Shown here in pieces: positions 1 through 8,334 of a stretch of DNA of 64,000 bases (its first letter is position 1; each line of letters begins with the position of its first letter). Made by a program: the position numbers and the translations under genes. The DNA lies in contig NZ_SMFV01000001.1 of NCBI RefSeq assembly GCF_004339575.1, forward strand, positions 62,001 through 126,000. The letters run 5' to 3'. The notes beneath the pieces were generated by a model. The model made no database searches, was not told where the DNA came from, and saw nothing but the letters and a program-made list of their open reading frames with translations. The DNA is from Phorcysia thermohydrogeniphila. Its GTDB lineage: Bacteria; Aquificota; Aquificia; Desulfurobacteriales; Desulfurobacteriaceae.

Positions 1-762
1 GCTCGTGCTGGTAGAGTTGGAGTGGCCGTTGCTGGATTGGTAGATATCCGTGAAGGTGTCGTAACGGAGTCTCCGAACCTGTCCTTTCTAAACGGTACTC
101 CCTTGAAGTTCCTCCTTGAAAAGGAGCTCCACGTTCCCGTCCTCACCGTTAACGACGCTACTGCCGCTGCCTACGCAGAGTACTTCCGTGGAGCCGGAAG
201 GGGGAGCTCACTTCTTGTTTGTTTAACGATTGGAACGGGTCTTGGAGGTGGTGCTGTTTTAAAGGGGGAGCTCCTTCTGGGCACTTCAGGGGCTGCAATG
301 GAGGTTGGCCACACGGTTGTAGAGAAGGATGGCTGGCCGTGTCGCTGTGGTAGGCGAGGCTGTCTTGAAGCTTACGTTTCTTCCTACGGCCTTGAAAAGC
401 TCTATCTCTCTAAATCTGGAAGAAAACTACCCTCCCATGAGGTAATCCAGCGGGCGTTACTTGGAGAGCCTGAGGCAAAACAGGCCGTTGGGAAGATGGT
501 AGAGTACCTCTCTGTTGGAGTTATGAACTTAGTTCACATTTTTAACCCGGACGTTGTTGTCCTTGCTGGGGGTATTCCCTCAAACTACCCTGAGATTGTG
601 GATATGACGGAAAGGCTTGTAAGGGAAAAGGCTTTTCCTCTTACATTAAAAGAACTTACCATTAAGCTGGCAGAGCTTGGAGAGTTTAGCGGAGCTATAG
701 GAGCTTGGATGTTATCTGACAACCTCCCAGACAGCAATTCCCGTAGCGACAGAAACGTTTAG
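1..762 (+). CDS. ROK-family sugar kinase, 5' partial
   Basis: The frame is open to the left edge, so the N-terminal ATP-binding part is missing; a GTG at 22 is only an internal codon. What remains is the C-terminal half of a ROK (repressor/ORF/kinase) protein. It has the GxGLGGG nucleotide-binding stretch (IGTGLGGG) and the family zinc motif CRCGRRGCLE followed by the AYVS segment. The domain ends with the usual VVLAGG region. Glucokinase is the commonest role for a stand-alone ROK protein of this type, phosphorylating glucose in the cytoplasm, but the substrate cannot be told from this fragment. Its 3' end overlaps the convergent methylase gene by 51 bp. Confidence 0.85.
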   Translation, partial: ARAGRVGVAVAGLVDIREGVVTESPNLSFLNGTPLKFLLEKELHVPVLTVNDATAAAYAEYFRGAGRGSSLLVCLTIGTGLGGGAVLKGELLLGTSGAAMEVGHTVVEKDGWPCRCGRRGCLEAYVSSYGLEKLYLSKSGRKLPSHEVIQRALLGEPEAKQAVGKMVEYLSVGVMNLVHIFNPDVVVLAGGIPSNYPEIVDMTERLVREKAFPLTLKELTIKLAELGEFSGAIGAWMLSDNLPDSNSRSDRNV

Positions 763-1413
763 TGAAGGAGTTTTCCCAGAAAGGGGTATTGTTGCTATTT
801 CGTCAGAAAGTTCTAAGAGCTTCCCGCTAATTCCCCTACCTTCTGACCCAAGGATGAGGGCTAAGGGTTTTTTAAATGCTACCTTCCTTATGTCCTTTCC
901 ACCTGTTTCAACGGCGTAAATCTTTCCTCCTAAGGACCTGAACTTAATTAGCGAAGCCGTTAGGTCGGGAACTCTTGACACCTTAAGGTGTAGTATCGCG
1001 CCGGAGGAGGCCTTTACTGCTACCTCGTTGATGGGAGCTGAGCCTTTTGTTGGCAGGAGAAGACCTGTCCCTCCAAAGGATTCTACAGTTCTCGCTACCG
1101 TTCCAAGGTTTTGGGGCTCTGTAATTCCGTCTAAGACTACAAAGAAAGATTTCTTCTTTACTGTGAGCTTAAACAGCTCTTCATCGCTAAGGTAGCTAAT
1201 AGGTGAGAGGATTGCTACTATCCCTTGGTGTTTTGTAGTTCCTGTTAGCTTTTCAAGCTGTTTTTTCTTTGTCCACTGAAACCTGATGTTCCTTTTTTCA
1301 AGGAGCTCCAAAAACTCAGGCTCAAAAAACTTCCCGTACTGAAGGTAAACCTTCTCAATAGCCTTTCTCGACTTTACTGCCTCCTCAACGGCGTTTCTGC
1401 CCCAGATTACCAA
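712..1413 (-). CDS. rlmB: TrmH/SpoU-family RNA 2'-O-methyltransferase (RlmB-like)
   Basis: This SPOUT-class enzyme uses S-adenosylmethionine to methylate a ribose 2'-OH. RlmB, the closest member by layout, modifies 23S rRNA. Motif 1 lies near residues 95-114 (LDGITEPQNLGTVART) with the catalytic Arg at about 108. Motif 2 is ILGSEGRG at about 187-194, and motif 3 is IPLSGKTPSLNVSVA at about 209-223. An N-terminal substrate-binding domain (GRNAVEEA) precedes them. The start is a TTG with AAGGAG six bases upstream; that Shine-Dalgarno lies at the end of queH, whose stop is 3 nt away. Family assignment is firm; the exact rRNA site is inferred. Confidence 0.88.
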   Translation of the reverse strand: MVIWGRNAVEEAVKSRKAIEKVYLQYGKFFEPEFLELLEKRNIRFQWTKKKQLEKLTGTTKHQGIVAILSPISYLSDEELFKLTVKKKSFFVVLDGITEPQNLGTVARTVESFGGTGLLLPTKGSAPINEVAVKASSGAILHLKVSRVPDLTASLIKFRSLGGKIYAVETGGKDIRKVAFKKPLALILGSEGRGISGKLLELSDEIATIPLSGKTPSLNVSVATGIAVWEVVR

Positions 1414-1416
1414 CGC

Positions 1417-2031
1417 TTACTCCTTCTTGAAAAACTCTGAAACCCTTTCGGCCTCTTTGAGTACTTGGTTTATAACCCAGTCGGCTTTTACTGTCTTCTT
1501 TGGACAGTACCTTTCCTTTTCAGAGTAAAGACACCCACAGTACTGCTGACGGTAGAGCTTGTAACTTTTAGAAATTTCAATACCTTCTGACCAGCCTTCT
1601 CTAAAGTCTATGTCCAAGAACTTTACTCCGAACTTTCTTGAAGCGTTCTCTGCTAAGGGTAGCATCAGCTCTCGCTTTTGGTACTTGCTGTAAAAGAGGG
1701 TAGAGGTAAAGTAGTCAAACTTTCCCTTCTTTGCAACGGCAGCGGCCATCTCAAGCCTCATGGAGTAGCAGATTTGACACCTAACGGGCTTTTCCTCTCT
1801 GAAGGCAACTTCTCTGAACCACTTTTCCGGCTCGTAGGTTTCAAAGTAAATGACTTTTATGTTCTCTAACTTTTCAAGCTCTTTTACGGTGGCCATACGC
1901 TTAACGAACTCTGTGCAGGGGTGGATGTTGGGGTTATACCATAACCCTACGACCTCAAAACCTTTTTCTTTCAGAACTTTCAAGGGGTAGCAGGCACAGG
2001 GAGCGCAACAGATGTGGAGAAGGACTCTCAC
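1417..2031 (-). CDS. queH: Epoxyqueuosine reductase QueH
   Basis: QueH (formerly DUF208) is the cobalamin-independent enzyme that reduces epoxyqueuosine to queuosine in tRNA. The protein has the family cysteine pattern: HICCAPC at 6-12, RCQIC at 84-88 and YCGC at 164-167. These ligate an iron-sulfur cluster and neighbouring metal. At 204 aa it is of normal length. The GTG start overlaps the stop of the upstream diguanylate cyclase gene by 4 nt (GTGA), so the two are translationally coupled. A QueD-like gene at 35.4 kb would belong to the same pathway. Confidence 0.93.
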   Translation of the reverse strand: MRVLLHICCAPCACYPLKVLKEKGFEVVGLWYNPNIHPCTEFVKRMATVKELEKLENIKVIYFETYEPEKWFREVAFREEKPVRCQICYSMRLEMAAAVAKKGKFDYFTSTLFYSKYQKRELMLPLAENASRKFGVKFLDIDFREGWSEGIEISKSYKLYRQQYCGCLYSEKERYCPKKTVKADWVINQVLKEAERVSEFFKKE

Positions 2032-3116
2032 TCTTCAAGCTCCACGTCTAAGTCTGTTCTTACTTGATTTTTACCCATTCTCTTTGCTAAGTAGAGGGCT
2101 TTGTCGGCTTTCTCTACAAGGAACGTTTCGTCAAGGCCATCCCTCATAACTGCGACGCCAATGCTCACTGTTACGGGTATCTCTACGTCGCGGTATTTAA
2201 AGAGGTGCTTTTCTACGGCTTTTCGTATTCTTTCAGCTATCCTGACAGCCTGACTGAAGGTTACTCCGGGAAGGAGAATCGCAAACTCTTCTCCTCCGTA
2301 GCGGGCGACTAAATCTCTGGCCCTAAGCTGTTCTTTTATTACCCTTGCCAGTTCCTGTAGTACGTAATCTCCTGCCTGATGTCCGTACGTATCGTTTATC
2401 TTCTTAAAATTATCTATGTCAATCAGTAAGAGGACAAATGGGTAGTTCCTCTTGTAGAAGTCCTGAACCATATCGCTGAGAGCTCTATCAAAGCTGGCCC
2501 TGTTGGCCACTCTCGTTAAAAAGTCCGTCGTTGCCTCTTTCTTTGTAGTTTCAAGCTCCTGAGAAAGCTTTTTGATTTGCTGGTTGGACTCTTCAAGTTT
2601 CTTCTTGAGGTGTTCGTTCTGTTCCCTTATTGCCTGAAGTTCCTCAATAACCTTTGTGAGCATTCCCTTAACGGTTTGGTCCTCTATGTTTTCCCTTATT
2701 TCTCTTACTGAGGATTCTTTATCTTTAAGGGACTGTAGGTGCTTTTGGAGGGTTGATACTAAGGCGTCAATTTCTGAGCTTATACTGTTGGCTATCTGCT
2801 GGATAACTCTCCTGTCCTCAGCTTCTACCTCTACTAAGACGCTCTCTATTTTCTTGGCCGTTGGGTACTTGGTCTTGAAGAGGCCAATTATCTCTAAGTC
2901 GTTGAGCTTTAGGTTGTTTTCTAAGATGTAGCAGAATATCTCAAACCACAGGATGTAGTTTTCCGGTATGAGGGGAATGTTGTTCCGGGCTAAGAACTTT
3001 AGCTCTTCCTTAGCTACGGACGTGATAAACTGGAGTTCTTCTACTGATAGTTTTTTCTTCTTGCGGAGCTTTTCTAAGGTCTTACACCTAATCGTTCCGT
3101 TTTTCCCTTTTTCCAT
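2028..3116 (-). CDS. Diguanylate cyclase (GGDEF) with coiled coil
   Basis: This predicted cytoplasmic enzyme makes cyclic di-GMP from two GTP. The C-terminal GGDEF domain (about 195-355) has the intact active-site motif GGEEF at 274-278, the DIDNFKKIND metal-binding segment at 233-242, and an inhibitory I-site RARD at 265-268, exactly five residues upstream of GGEEF. Residues about 105-195 form a long charged coiled coil, and the first 100 residues resemble no sensor I can name. There is no membrane segment. It sits between folB (29 nt overlap) and queH in a compact leftward run. The input signal is unknown. Confidence 0.9.
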   Translation of the reverse strand: MEKGKNGTIRCKTLEKLRKKKKLSVEELQFITSVAKEELKFLARNNIPLIPENYILWFEIFCYILENNLKLNDLEIIGLFKTKYPTAKKIESVLVEVEAEDRRVIQQIANSISSEIDALVSTLQKHLQSLKDKESSVREIRENIEDQTVKGMLTKVIEELQAIREQNEHLKKKLEESNQQIKKLSQELETTKKEATTDFLTRVANRASFDRALSDMVQDFYKRNYPFVLLLIDIDNFKKINDTYGHQAGDYVLQELARVIKEQLRARDLVARYGGEEFAILLPGVTFSQAVRIAERIRKAVEKHLFKYRDVEIPVTVSIGVAVMRDGLDETFLVEKADKALYLAKRMGKNQVRTDLDVELEE

Positions 3117-3444
3117 CGCTTTCCCATATCAATTCAATTCCAACGCGTTTGAAGCTGTGCTGGAACGGTACGCTGACCTTGGTAATTTCTATTATAACTG
3201 AATCTGCTTCCCACTTTTTCCTGATTACGCCGAGAAGGAACATTGCAAAGTCCTCAAGGTAGACAAATACCCTCTCTTTGGCGATTTTTAGTATCGTATC
3301 GTGGAGCTCCCTGTAGTCAACGAACTTTTCAGAGGTTATCTTCACGCTTACCTCAACCTGAACGCCAAGGGTCCTCTCTTCTTCATATACTCCACACTTT
3401 ACGTGGAGCTTTAAACCCTCCAAGAAAACAGATTGCTTTAACAT
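3088..3444 (-). CDS. folB: Dihydroneopterin aldolase
   Basis: FolB cleaves 7,8-dihydroneopterin to 6-hydroxymethyl-dihydropterin in folate synthesis. The 118-aa protein shows the family signatures GLKLHVKCGVYEEER near the N-terminus (catalytic Glu in the YEEER turn), the DYREL segment holding the pterin-binding Tyr, and a Lys in ITKVSVP near the C-terminus. A GGAGG site within the 3' end of ispG sets the ATG start; the two genes overlap by 7 nt. The C-terminal tail is short and charged. Confidence 0.85.
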   Translation of the reverse strand: MLKQSVFLEGLKLHVKCGVYEEERTLGVQVEVSVKITSEKFVDYRELHDTILKIAKERVFVYLEDFAMFLLGVIRKKWEADSVIIEITKVSVPFQHSFKRVGIELIWESDGKREKRND

Positions 3445-4511
3445 TCTTCCTCCGCCAGTTTTTCTACCTCTTCCACGAGCCGCTCTAATGCCTCCTCTTG
3501 TGTAAGTTTATCAATCACCTTGCCCTTTAAAAAGAGAATGAAGTGGTCTCCAGCTCCGGCTATTCCTACGTCAGCAAACTTTGCCTCTCCGGGACCGTTT
3601 ACTGCACAGCCCATTACAGCTACTTTTAAGGGCTTCCTGATGTGGGAAAGCCTTTCCTCTACCTCATGAGCTATCGTTTCAACGTCAACTGAGCACCTAC
3701 CGCAGGTTGGACAGGAGATAACCTCAACTCCCCTTTTCCTGAGCTCTAAAGCAGAGAGTATCTTATAGGCTACTCTGACCTCTTCCTTTGGATGTGCAGA
3801 AAGTGAAATCCTGATGGTGTCGCCTATTCCCTCGTAAAGGAGTATTCCAACTCCAATGGCGGACTTGACTGCTCCAGAAAGGAGCGTTCCGGCCTCAGTT
3901 ATGCCTATGTGTAAAGGATAATCGGTCTTTTCGGCAAAAATTTTGTTGGCAATGACTGTGCTTTTAACTTCTGAGCCCTTTATTGAAAACTTTATGTTTG
4001 TGAAGCTACAGTCTTCAAAGAACTTGGCGTAGTTGATAGCCGTTTCTGCAAGGGCTTCTGGTGAGGGTTTGCCGTACTTTGCAAGGATGTTCTTTGGTAT
4101 TGAGCCGGAGTTAACGCCAATTCTTATAGAAATTCCCCTCTCCTTTGCTAAGGCGATTACCTCCTTCACCTTCCACTCTGCACCGATGTTTCCCGGGTTT
4201 ATCCTGACGCAGTCTGCACCGTTTTCTATTGAGAGGAGGGCAAGTCTGTGGTCAAAGTGGACATCTGCAACTAAGGGGATGGAAATCCTCTTCTTTATCT
4301 CCCTTATCGCCTCTGCTGCCTTTACCGATGGAACTGCGACCCTAACGATTTCGCAGCCAACCCTTTCAAGCTCTTTAATCTGGGCTACCGTCGTCTCAAC
4401 GTCTTCAGTGAAGGTATTTGTCATTGACTGGACAACTATCGGATGCTCACTTCCTATGGGGACATTTCCTACGTAAACAGTTCTTGTCTTCCTTCTCTCT
4501 ATCCAAGACAT
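3438..4511 (-). CDS. ispG: 4-hydroxy-3-methylbut-2-en-1-yl diphosphate synthase
   Basis: IspG (GcpE) is the [4Fe-4S] enzyme that converts MEcPP to HMBPP in the MEP isoprenoid pathway. The TIM-barrel part carries VQSMTNT near the N-terminus and repeated VRINPGN/IRIGVNSGS segments. The C-terminal cluster domain has CPTCGRC and GCAVNGPGE. I place the start at the ATG at 4511 (MSWIERR) because GGAGGAGG lies eight bases upstream; an in-frame ATG at 4535 has no ribosome site. The result is 357 aa, normal for the single-domain bacterial form. The gene is divergent from bioC. Confidence 0.95.
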   Translation of the reverse strand: MSWIERRKTRTVYVGNVPIGSEHPIVVQSMTNTFTEDVETTVAQIKELERVGCEIVRVAVPSVKAAEAIREIKKRISIPLVADVHFDHRLALLSIENGADCVRINPGNIGAEWKVKEVIALAKERGISIRIGVNSGSIPKNILAKYGKPSPEALAETAINYAKFFEDCSFTNIKFSIKGSEVKSTVIANKIFAEKTDYPLHIGITEAGTLLSGAVKSAIGVGILLYEGIGDTIRISLSAHPKEEVRVAYKILSALELRKRGVEVISCPTCGRCSVDVETIAHEVEERLSHIRKPLKVAVMGCAVNGPGEAKFADVGIAGAGDHFILFLKGKVIDKLTQEEALERLVEEVEKLAEEEC

Positions 4512-4550
4512 GCTGAAATCCTCCTCCATTCTCATATATTTTAGCCTGCC

Positions 4551-5282
4551 ATGAAAGAGAAAATAAAGGAAAACTTTTCAAGGGCTGCTAAGGAGTACGA
4601 CAGGTACGCAACTTTTCAGCTTGAGGCAGGGAAACGCCTGTTAAAAAGGTTGAAGCTCCTTCAAAATCCCTTTCCCCTTTTAGACCTCGGTTCTGGGACT
4701 GGGAAGCTCTTTGAGGGCTGGAAAGGCGTTTTCGCCTTGGATATCTCAACTGCCATGGTTACAGAGTGTAAAAGGCGTGGTCTGTTGGCCGTCGCTGGAG
4801 ATGGGGAGCTCCTCCCCTTTAAAGAGGGGAGCTTTAAAGTTGTCTTTTCAAACTTTTCCCTCCAGTGGATGGAGCTCTCCACCTGTTCTTCAGAAATCTT
4901 CAGGGTCTTAGAGGATGGAGGCTACTTTTTAGCCTCTATTCCAGTTGAGGGAAGCCTTGAAAAGCTCCTTTCGGCGTGGAACTTAGCCCACAGGGCAGTT
5001 TTCGGTGAGGATGACAAACTCTTTACATTTCCAAAGGAAGAGGATGTCTTTAAGGCTTTTAGCAATTTTGAGCTGATAGAGTTTGAAAGGTGTTACTTAG
5101 AAAAGAAATTCCCCTCTCCAAGGGAGGCTTTGAGGGTCTTAAACCGTCTTGGAGCGAGAAACCCTTTTAGGAGAGTGAAGGTTAACAGGAAGTTGGTGGA
5201 GCTCTTTTACCGTTTCTTTGAGGAAAAGGGCTCTTTTCCACTTGGCTATCGCGTTCTTAACCTTACCCTTAGGAAACTCTGA
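4551..5282 (+). CDS. bioC: Malonyl-ACP O-methyltransferase BioC
   Basis: BioC methylates the free carboxyl of malonyl-ACP to start pimelate synthesis for biotin. The N-terminus has the family-typical [16 protein letters not shown]. The SAM site DLGSGTGKL follows at about 45-53, with an [17 protein letters not shown] segment further on. Length (243 aa) fits. No Shine-Dalgarno precedes the ATG, but a TATATT box ends about 10 bases upstream, so the message may be leaderless. The rest of the bio genes are not in the window, so the role is assigned from sequence alone. Confidence 0.82.
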   Translation: MKEKIKENFSRAAKEYDRYATFQLEAGKRLLKRLKLLQNPFPLLDLGSGTGKLFEGWKGVFALDISTAMVTECKRRGLLAVAGDGELLPFKEGSFKVVFSNFSLQWMELSTCSSEIFRVLEDGGYFLASIPVEGSLEKLLSAWNLAHRAVFGEDDKLFTFPKEEDVFKAFSNFELIEFERCYLEKKFPSPREALRVLNRLGARNPFRRVKVNRKLVELFYRFFEEKGSFPLGYRVLNLTLRKL

Positions 5283-5343
5283 GGATGGATTTTTCTCCCC
5301 TTTTGGCCTACTTTTAAGCGAAAACTTTTTAAGGGATGTGGAG

Positions 5344-6447
5344 ATGGGATTTAAGTGTGGAATTGTAGGGCTTCCAAACGTTGGCAAATCTACCCTCTTT
5401 AATGCCTTGACGAACTCTACAAAGGCAGAGGCAGCAAACTACCCTTTCTGTACGATAGACCCAAACGTGGGGGTTGTTCCCGTTCCAGATAAGAGACTCT
5501 ACAAAATAGCAGAGATAGTAAAGCCCAAAAAAGTAACTCCTACTACCATAGAGTTTGTTGATATTGCCGGCCTTGTGAGGGGTGCAAGTAAGGGAGAGGG
5601 ACTCGGTAACCAGTTCCTTGCCCACATAAGGAGCGTTGACGCTATAGCCCACGTTGTAAGGTGCTTTAGAGATGAAAACGTCGTCCACGTTGACGGAAGC
5701 GTAGACCCTTTAAGGGATATAGAAACCATTAACGTTGAACTTGTCCTGAAAGATCTTGAGAGCGTTGAAAAAAGACTCCAGAAAGTTTCAAAACAGGCGA
5801 AGGCCGGAGACAAAAAGGCAAGGGCTGAAGTTGAAGCCCTTGAAAAGCTAAAGGAAATCTTAGAGAGGGGAGAGAGGATTTACCCCTACCTTGATGAGTT
5901 TAGTGAAGAGGAAAAGCGCGTTGTAAAGGAGCTTGCACTCCTTACTGCCAAGCCAGTTATGTACGTTACGAACGTTGATGAAGAGGGCTTACTTGAGGAC
6001 AACGACCTTGTTAGACAGGTTAGGGAGTTGGCTGAGAAGGAGGGAGCTCCCGTTATAAAGGTGTGTGCAAAGCTTGAAGCAGAACTTGCAGAGCTTGAAG
6101 GAGAGGAGAAGGAGGAGCTCCTAAGAGAGCTCGGCATGGAAGAGCCGGGACTCAACGTCGTCATTAGAGAAGGTTATAAGCTCCTTGACTTGGTTACATT
6201 CTTCACGGCAGGAGAGCAGGAAGTTAGGGCTTGGACTATAAAGAGAGGAACAAAAGCTCCTCAGGCAGCCGGAAAGATTCACTCTGACATTGAGAGAGGT
6301 TTCATCAGGGCAGAAGTTATCCGTTATGAGGACCTCATTAAAGAAGGTTCACTTCAGGCCTGTAAAGAAAAGGGACTCATGAGGCTTGAAGGAAAGGACT
6401 ACGTCGTGCAGGACGGGGACATAATCTACTTCCGGTTTAACGTTTAA
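5344..6447 (+). CDS. ychF: Redox-regulated ribosome-binding ATPase YchF
   Basis: YchF is an Obg-family P-loop protein that prefers ATP and binds ribosomes. The start at 5344 gives [17 protein letters not shown], almost identical to the usual YchF N-terminus; in-frame upstream starts would add an unrelated tail. G-motifs are GLPNVGKST (G1), [12 protein letters not shown] (G3) and YVTNVDE in place of NKxD (G4, typical for YchF). A helical hairpin insertion follows, then a C-terminal TGS domain with [20 protein letters not shown]. At 367 aa it is full length. It is followed directly by recO with a one-base stop/start overlap. Confidence 0.95.
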   Translation: MGFKCGIVGLPNVGKSTLFNALTNSTKAEAANYPFCTIDPNVGVVPVPDKRLYKIAEIVKPKKVTPTTIEFVDIAGLVRGASKGEGLGNQFLAHIRSVDAIAHVVRCFRDENVVHVDGSVDPLRDIETINVELVLKDLESVEKRLQKVSKQAKAGDKKARAEVEALEKLKEILERGERIYPYLDEFSEEEKRVVKELALLTAKPVMYVTNVDEEGLLEDNDLVRQVRELAEKEGAPVIKVCAKLEAELAELEGEEKEELLRELGMEEPGLNVVIREGYKLLDLVTFFTAGEQEVRAWTIKRGTKAPQAAGKIHSDIERGFIRAEVIRYEDLIKEGSLQACKEKGLMRLEGKDYVVQDGDIIYFRFNV

Positions 6448-7097
6448 TGGAGCTTGAAGGCTTTGTTATCTACTCAAGGCAGATAGGTGAAAAGTTAAGG
6501 CAGATTGCCATTTACAGCGATAGGATAGGGAAGGTAGGTCTGATAGTAAAGCTCAAGAGGGGAGATTTCCCCTTGGCTGTTGACCTATTTTCCCTTTCCC
6601 GTTTTAAAGTTCTTCAAAAGGGAGAGGACTTTGAGCTTCAGGAGTTTAAGCTCATACGTCCGTCCTTTCCAGAATCTCAGGAGGAGTTCTTTTACCTATC
6701 ACGGATAGCTAAGCTACTTTTACCCTTTCACCTTCCGGCAAACAGAAAACTTTTTACGCTTATTGACAGGTACTTTCAGGTTAAAGAGAGTTTTCAATTG
6801 GCATATACCATGTTTTTGTTGAAATTTTCCTTTCTGGAAGGGATTTTCCCGACGCTTAACCGGTGCGTTTCCTGCGGTTCTAAAAGCTTTCAGGCCTTTT
6901 CACTTGAAAAAGGAGGAGTTGTTTGCAATAACTGCATTACAAAAGACTCTGTTCCTTGGAGCAGATACCTTTCAAAGCTTGCCACTCAGCTCACAAAGGA
7001 GTCCTTTGAAAAGGAAAAGAGTAAAGACCTTCCCTTAGAAGCCCTTGACAGAATAGCAAAAGTCTTTGAAAGCCACGTAAACTACAGACTTTCTTAA
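6447..7097 (+). CDS. recO: DNA repair protein RecO
   Basis: RecO loads RecA on SSB-coated gaps together with RecR. The 216-aa protein has the N-terminal OB fold (GFVIYSRQIGEKLRQIAIYS). The family zinc finger in the C-terminal half has pairs CVSC and CNNC. It is a little shorter than typical RecO (about 240 aa). Start and ychF stop share one base (TAATG), showing co-transcription. The CRISPR leader promoter-like box begins only nine bases after its stop codon. Confidence 0.85.
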   Translation: MELEGFVIYSRQIGEKLRQIAIYSDRIGKVGLIVKLKRGDFPLAVDLFSLSRFKVLQKGEDFELQEFKLIRPSFPESQEEFFYLSRIAKLLLPFHLPANRKLFTLIDRYFQVKESFQLAYTMFLLKFSFLEGIFPTLNRCVSCGSKSFQAFSLEKGGVVCNNCITKDSVPWSRYLSKLATQLTKESFEKEKSKDLPLEALDRIAKVFESHVNYRLS

Positions 7098-7105
7098 ATT
7101 TTTGT

Positions 7106-7268
7106 TACAATACAAATAAGGTCTTTGAAAGCTGAATAAGGTAAACAGGGCATAGTTCAGTACACTGAAGCTTTTTGCTCTGAGCTTAGATTTTTCAATG
7201 AGTTATAGAATTTGATGGAAGTCTTAAGTTCTGGAGATGTTGATTTCCAACATTTCCAATTTTTTGCT
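7106..7268 (+). promoter_or_regulatory. CRISPR leader of array 1
   Basis: This AT-rich leader immediately precedes the first repeat. From 7121 it aligns over its whole length (roughly 85% identical by eye) with the reverse complement of 47026-47172, the leader of array 2. A TACAAT box at 7106-7111 lies 11 nt before the conserved TCTTTGAAAG; array 2 has TAGAAT at the same spacing. A conserved inverted repeat TTCAG-N4-CTGAA sits at 7156-7169. Conservation of box, spacing and palindrome marks it as a functional leader giving rightward transcription. Confidence 0.85.
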
Positions 7269-7611
7269 CTTGAAATGCCCGAAAAAGTGAGCGGGATTGC
7301 GACTCTTTGGAGCGAATGACAGCAAGAAGCTGGGGCACACTTGAAATGCCCGAAAAAGTGAGCGGGATTGCGACCAACAAGACCTCCGTCAATGCCTTTC
7401 CAGACTGTTTCAATACTTGAAATGCCCGAAAAAGTGAGCGGGATTGCGACTCTTTTGAGAGTAGATTTTGCATCTAAAGATTCCTTCCTTTGTTGAAATG
7501 CCCGAAAAAGTGAGCGGGAGATTGTGACCTGTTCCCTGAATACTCGGATGTGTAGATTCTCCTAATCTTGACATCTTGAGTTGAAATGCCCTGAGAAGTA
7601 GAAGGGACTAA
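7269..7611 (+). CRISPR. CRISPR array 1 (three good repeats, two degenerate, four spacers)
   Basis: Repeats of 35 nt are at 7269-7303, 7340-7374 and 7416-7450. A degenerate one with a 2-nt insertion is at 7492-7528, and a strongly diverged terminal copy at 7580-7611. The repeat opens TTGAAATGCCCG and closes CGGGATTGCGAC, with a short CCCG/CGGG stem. The terminal ATTGCGAC resembles the 8-nt crRNA tag of type I-B and type III systems. Spacers are 7304-7339 (36), 7375-7415 (41), 7451-7491 (41) and 7529-7579 (51). Decay at the far end and the leader at the left give orientation. No cas genes lie in the window. The terminal repeat ends just before the pabC start. Confidence 0.93.
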
Positions 7612-7614
7612 GAA

Positions 7615-8334
7615 ATGGACAGATACTTTGGAATTTTTGAAACTGTAAGGGTTGAGAACGGAGCTCCCGTTCTCCTTCGCTACCACTTTGAGAGAATCTT
7701 AAAGAGCTCCCGTTGCTTAGGAATTCCTTTCTCCTTAGATGAAGAGTCTTTCGGGGAGCTCCTTCTAAACCATGCCAAGTATCCGGTATCCCTCGTTAGA
7801 TTTACCCTTTATAGGGATGGTTCTACAGAAGTAACGGTTCGTCCCTGTGAAAAGAGAGAAAAGGTTCACCTTATCCCTGTGAGAAGCGTTAAGCGCTGTT
7901 ATTCGGGGCTCTCTCTCCATAAAACGATTGACATAATGGATTCCATCCTTGCCTTGGAAACTGCAAAAAAAGCCGGAGGAGATGAGGCTCTTTTATTCTC
8001 GCCAGACGGTTTTATCTCCGAAACTGCCTTTGCAAACATCTTTTTTGTTAAAGATGGCGTTTTCTACACTCCTTCACTTAAAACCGGCTGTCTTCCCGGC
8101 ACAAGGAGGGCTTTTATACTGGAGCTCCTTAAAACAATGGGAGTGCCCTGTATTGAGGGGTTCTTTACGCTGAGGGAGCTCCTTCAGGCCGATGAGGTCT
8201 TTATAACGAGCGCAAGGGAAGATGCCGTTCCAGTTTTAAAAATAGGAAATAGAGAGCTTAAAAAAGTTACCGGAAAGCGCTGGGCTGACAGGATAAAGGA
8301 TATTATAAGAGAGCGCTTTTACCTTACCTTATGA
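7615..8334 (+). CDS. pabC: Class IV aminotransferase, probable aminodeoxychorismate lyase
   Basis: This fold-type IV PLP enzyme probably converts 4-amino-4-deoxychorismate to p-aminobenzoate for folate. It opens with YFGIFETVRV, has the PLP-binding Lys in LHKTIDIMDS, and the family segment FISETAFANIF followed by TGCLPGTRR. Its 239 aa is nearer PabC than the roughly 300-aa branched-chain aminotransferases, but D-amino-acid transaminase remains possible. The ATG lies four bases beyond the last degenerate CRISPR repeat, and the only Shine-Dalgarno-like bases (AAGGGA) are inside that repeat. It ends overlapping the convergent pilC by 11 nt. Confidence 0.75.
   Translation: MDRYFGIFETVRVENGAPVLLRYHFERILKSSRCLGIPFSLDEESFGELLLNHAKYPVSLVRFTLYRDGSTEVTVRPCEKREKVHLIPVRSVKRCYSGLSLHKTIDIMDSILALETAKKAGGDEALLFSPDGFISETAFANIFFVKDGVFYTPSLKTGCLPGTRRAFILELLKTMGVPCIEGFFTLRELLQADEVFITSAREDAVPVLKIGNRELKKVTGKRWADRIKDIIRERFYLTL

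Noticed and set aside
4512-4535. An upstream start for ispG
   Set aside because: The ATG at 4535 has no ribosome site. GGAGGAGG sits between it and the ATG at 4511.
7195-7473. A leftward open frame across CRISPR array 1
   Set aside because: Its peptide is periodic with the CRISPR repeat and has no start context.
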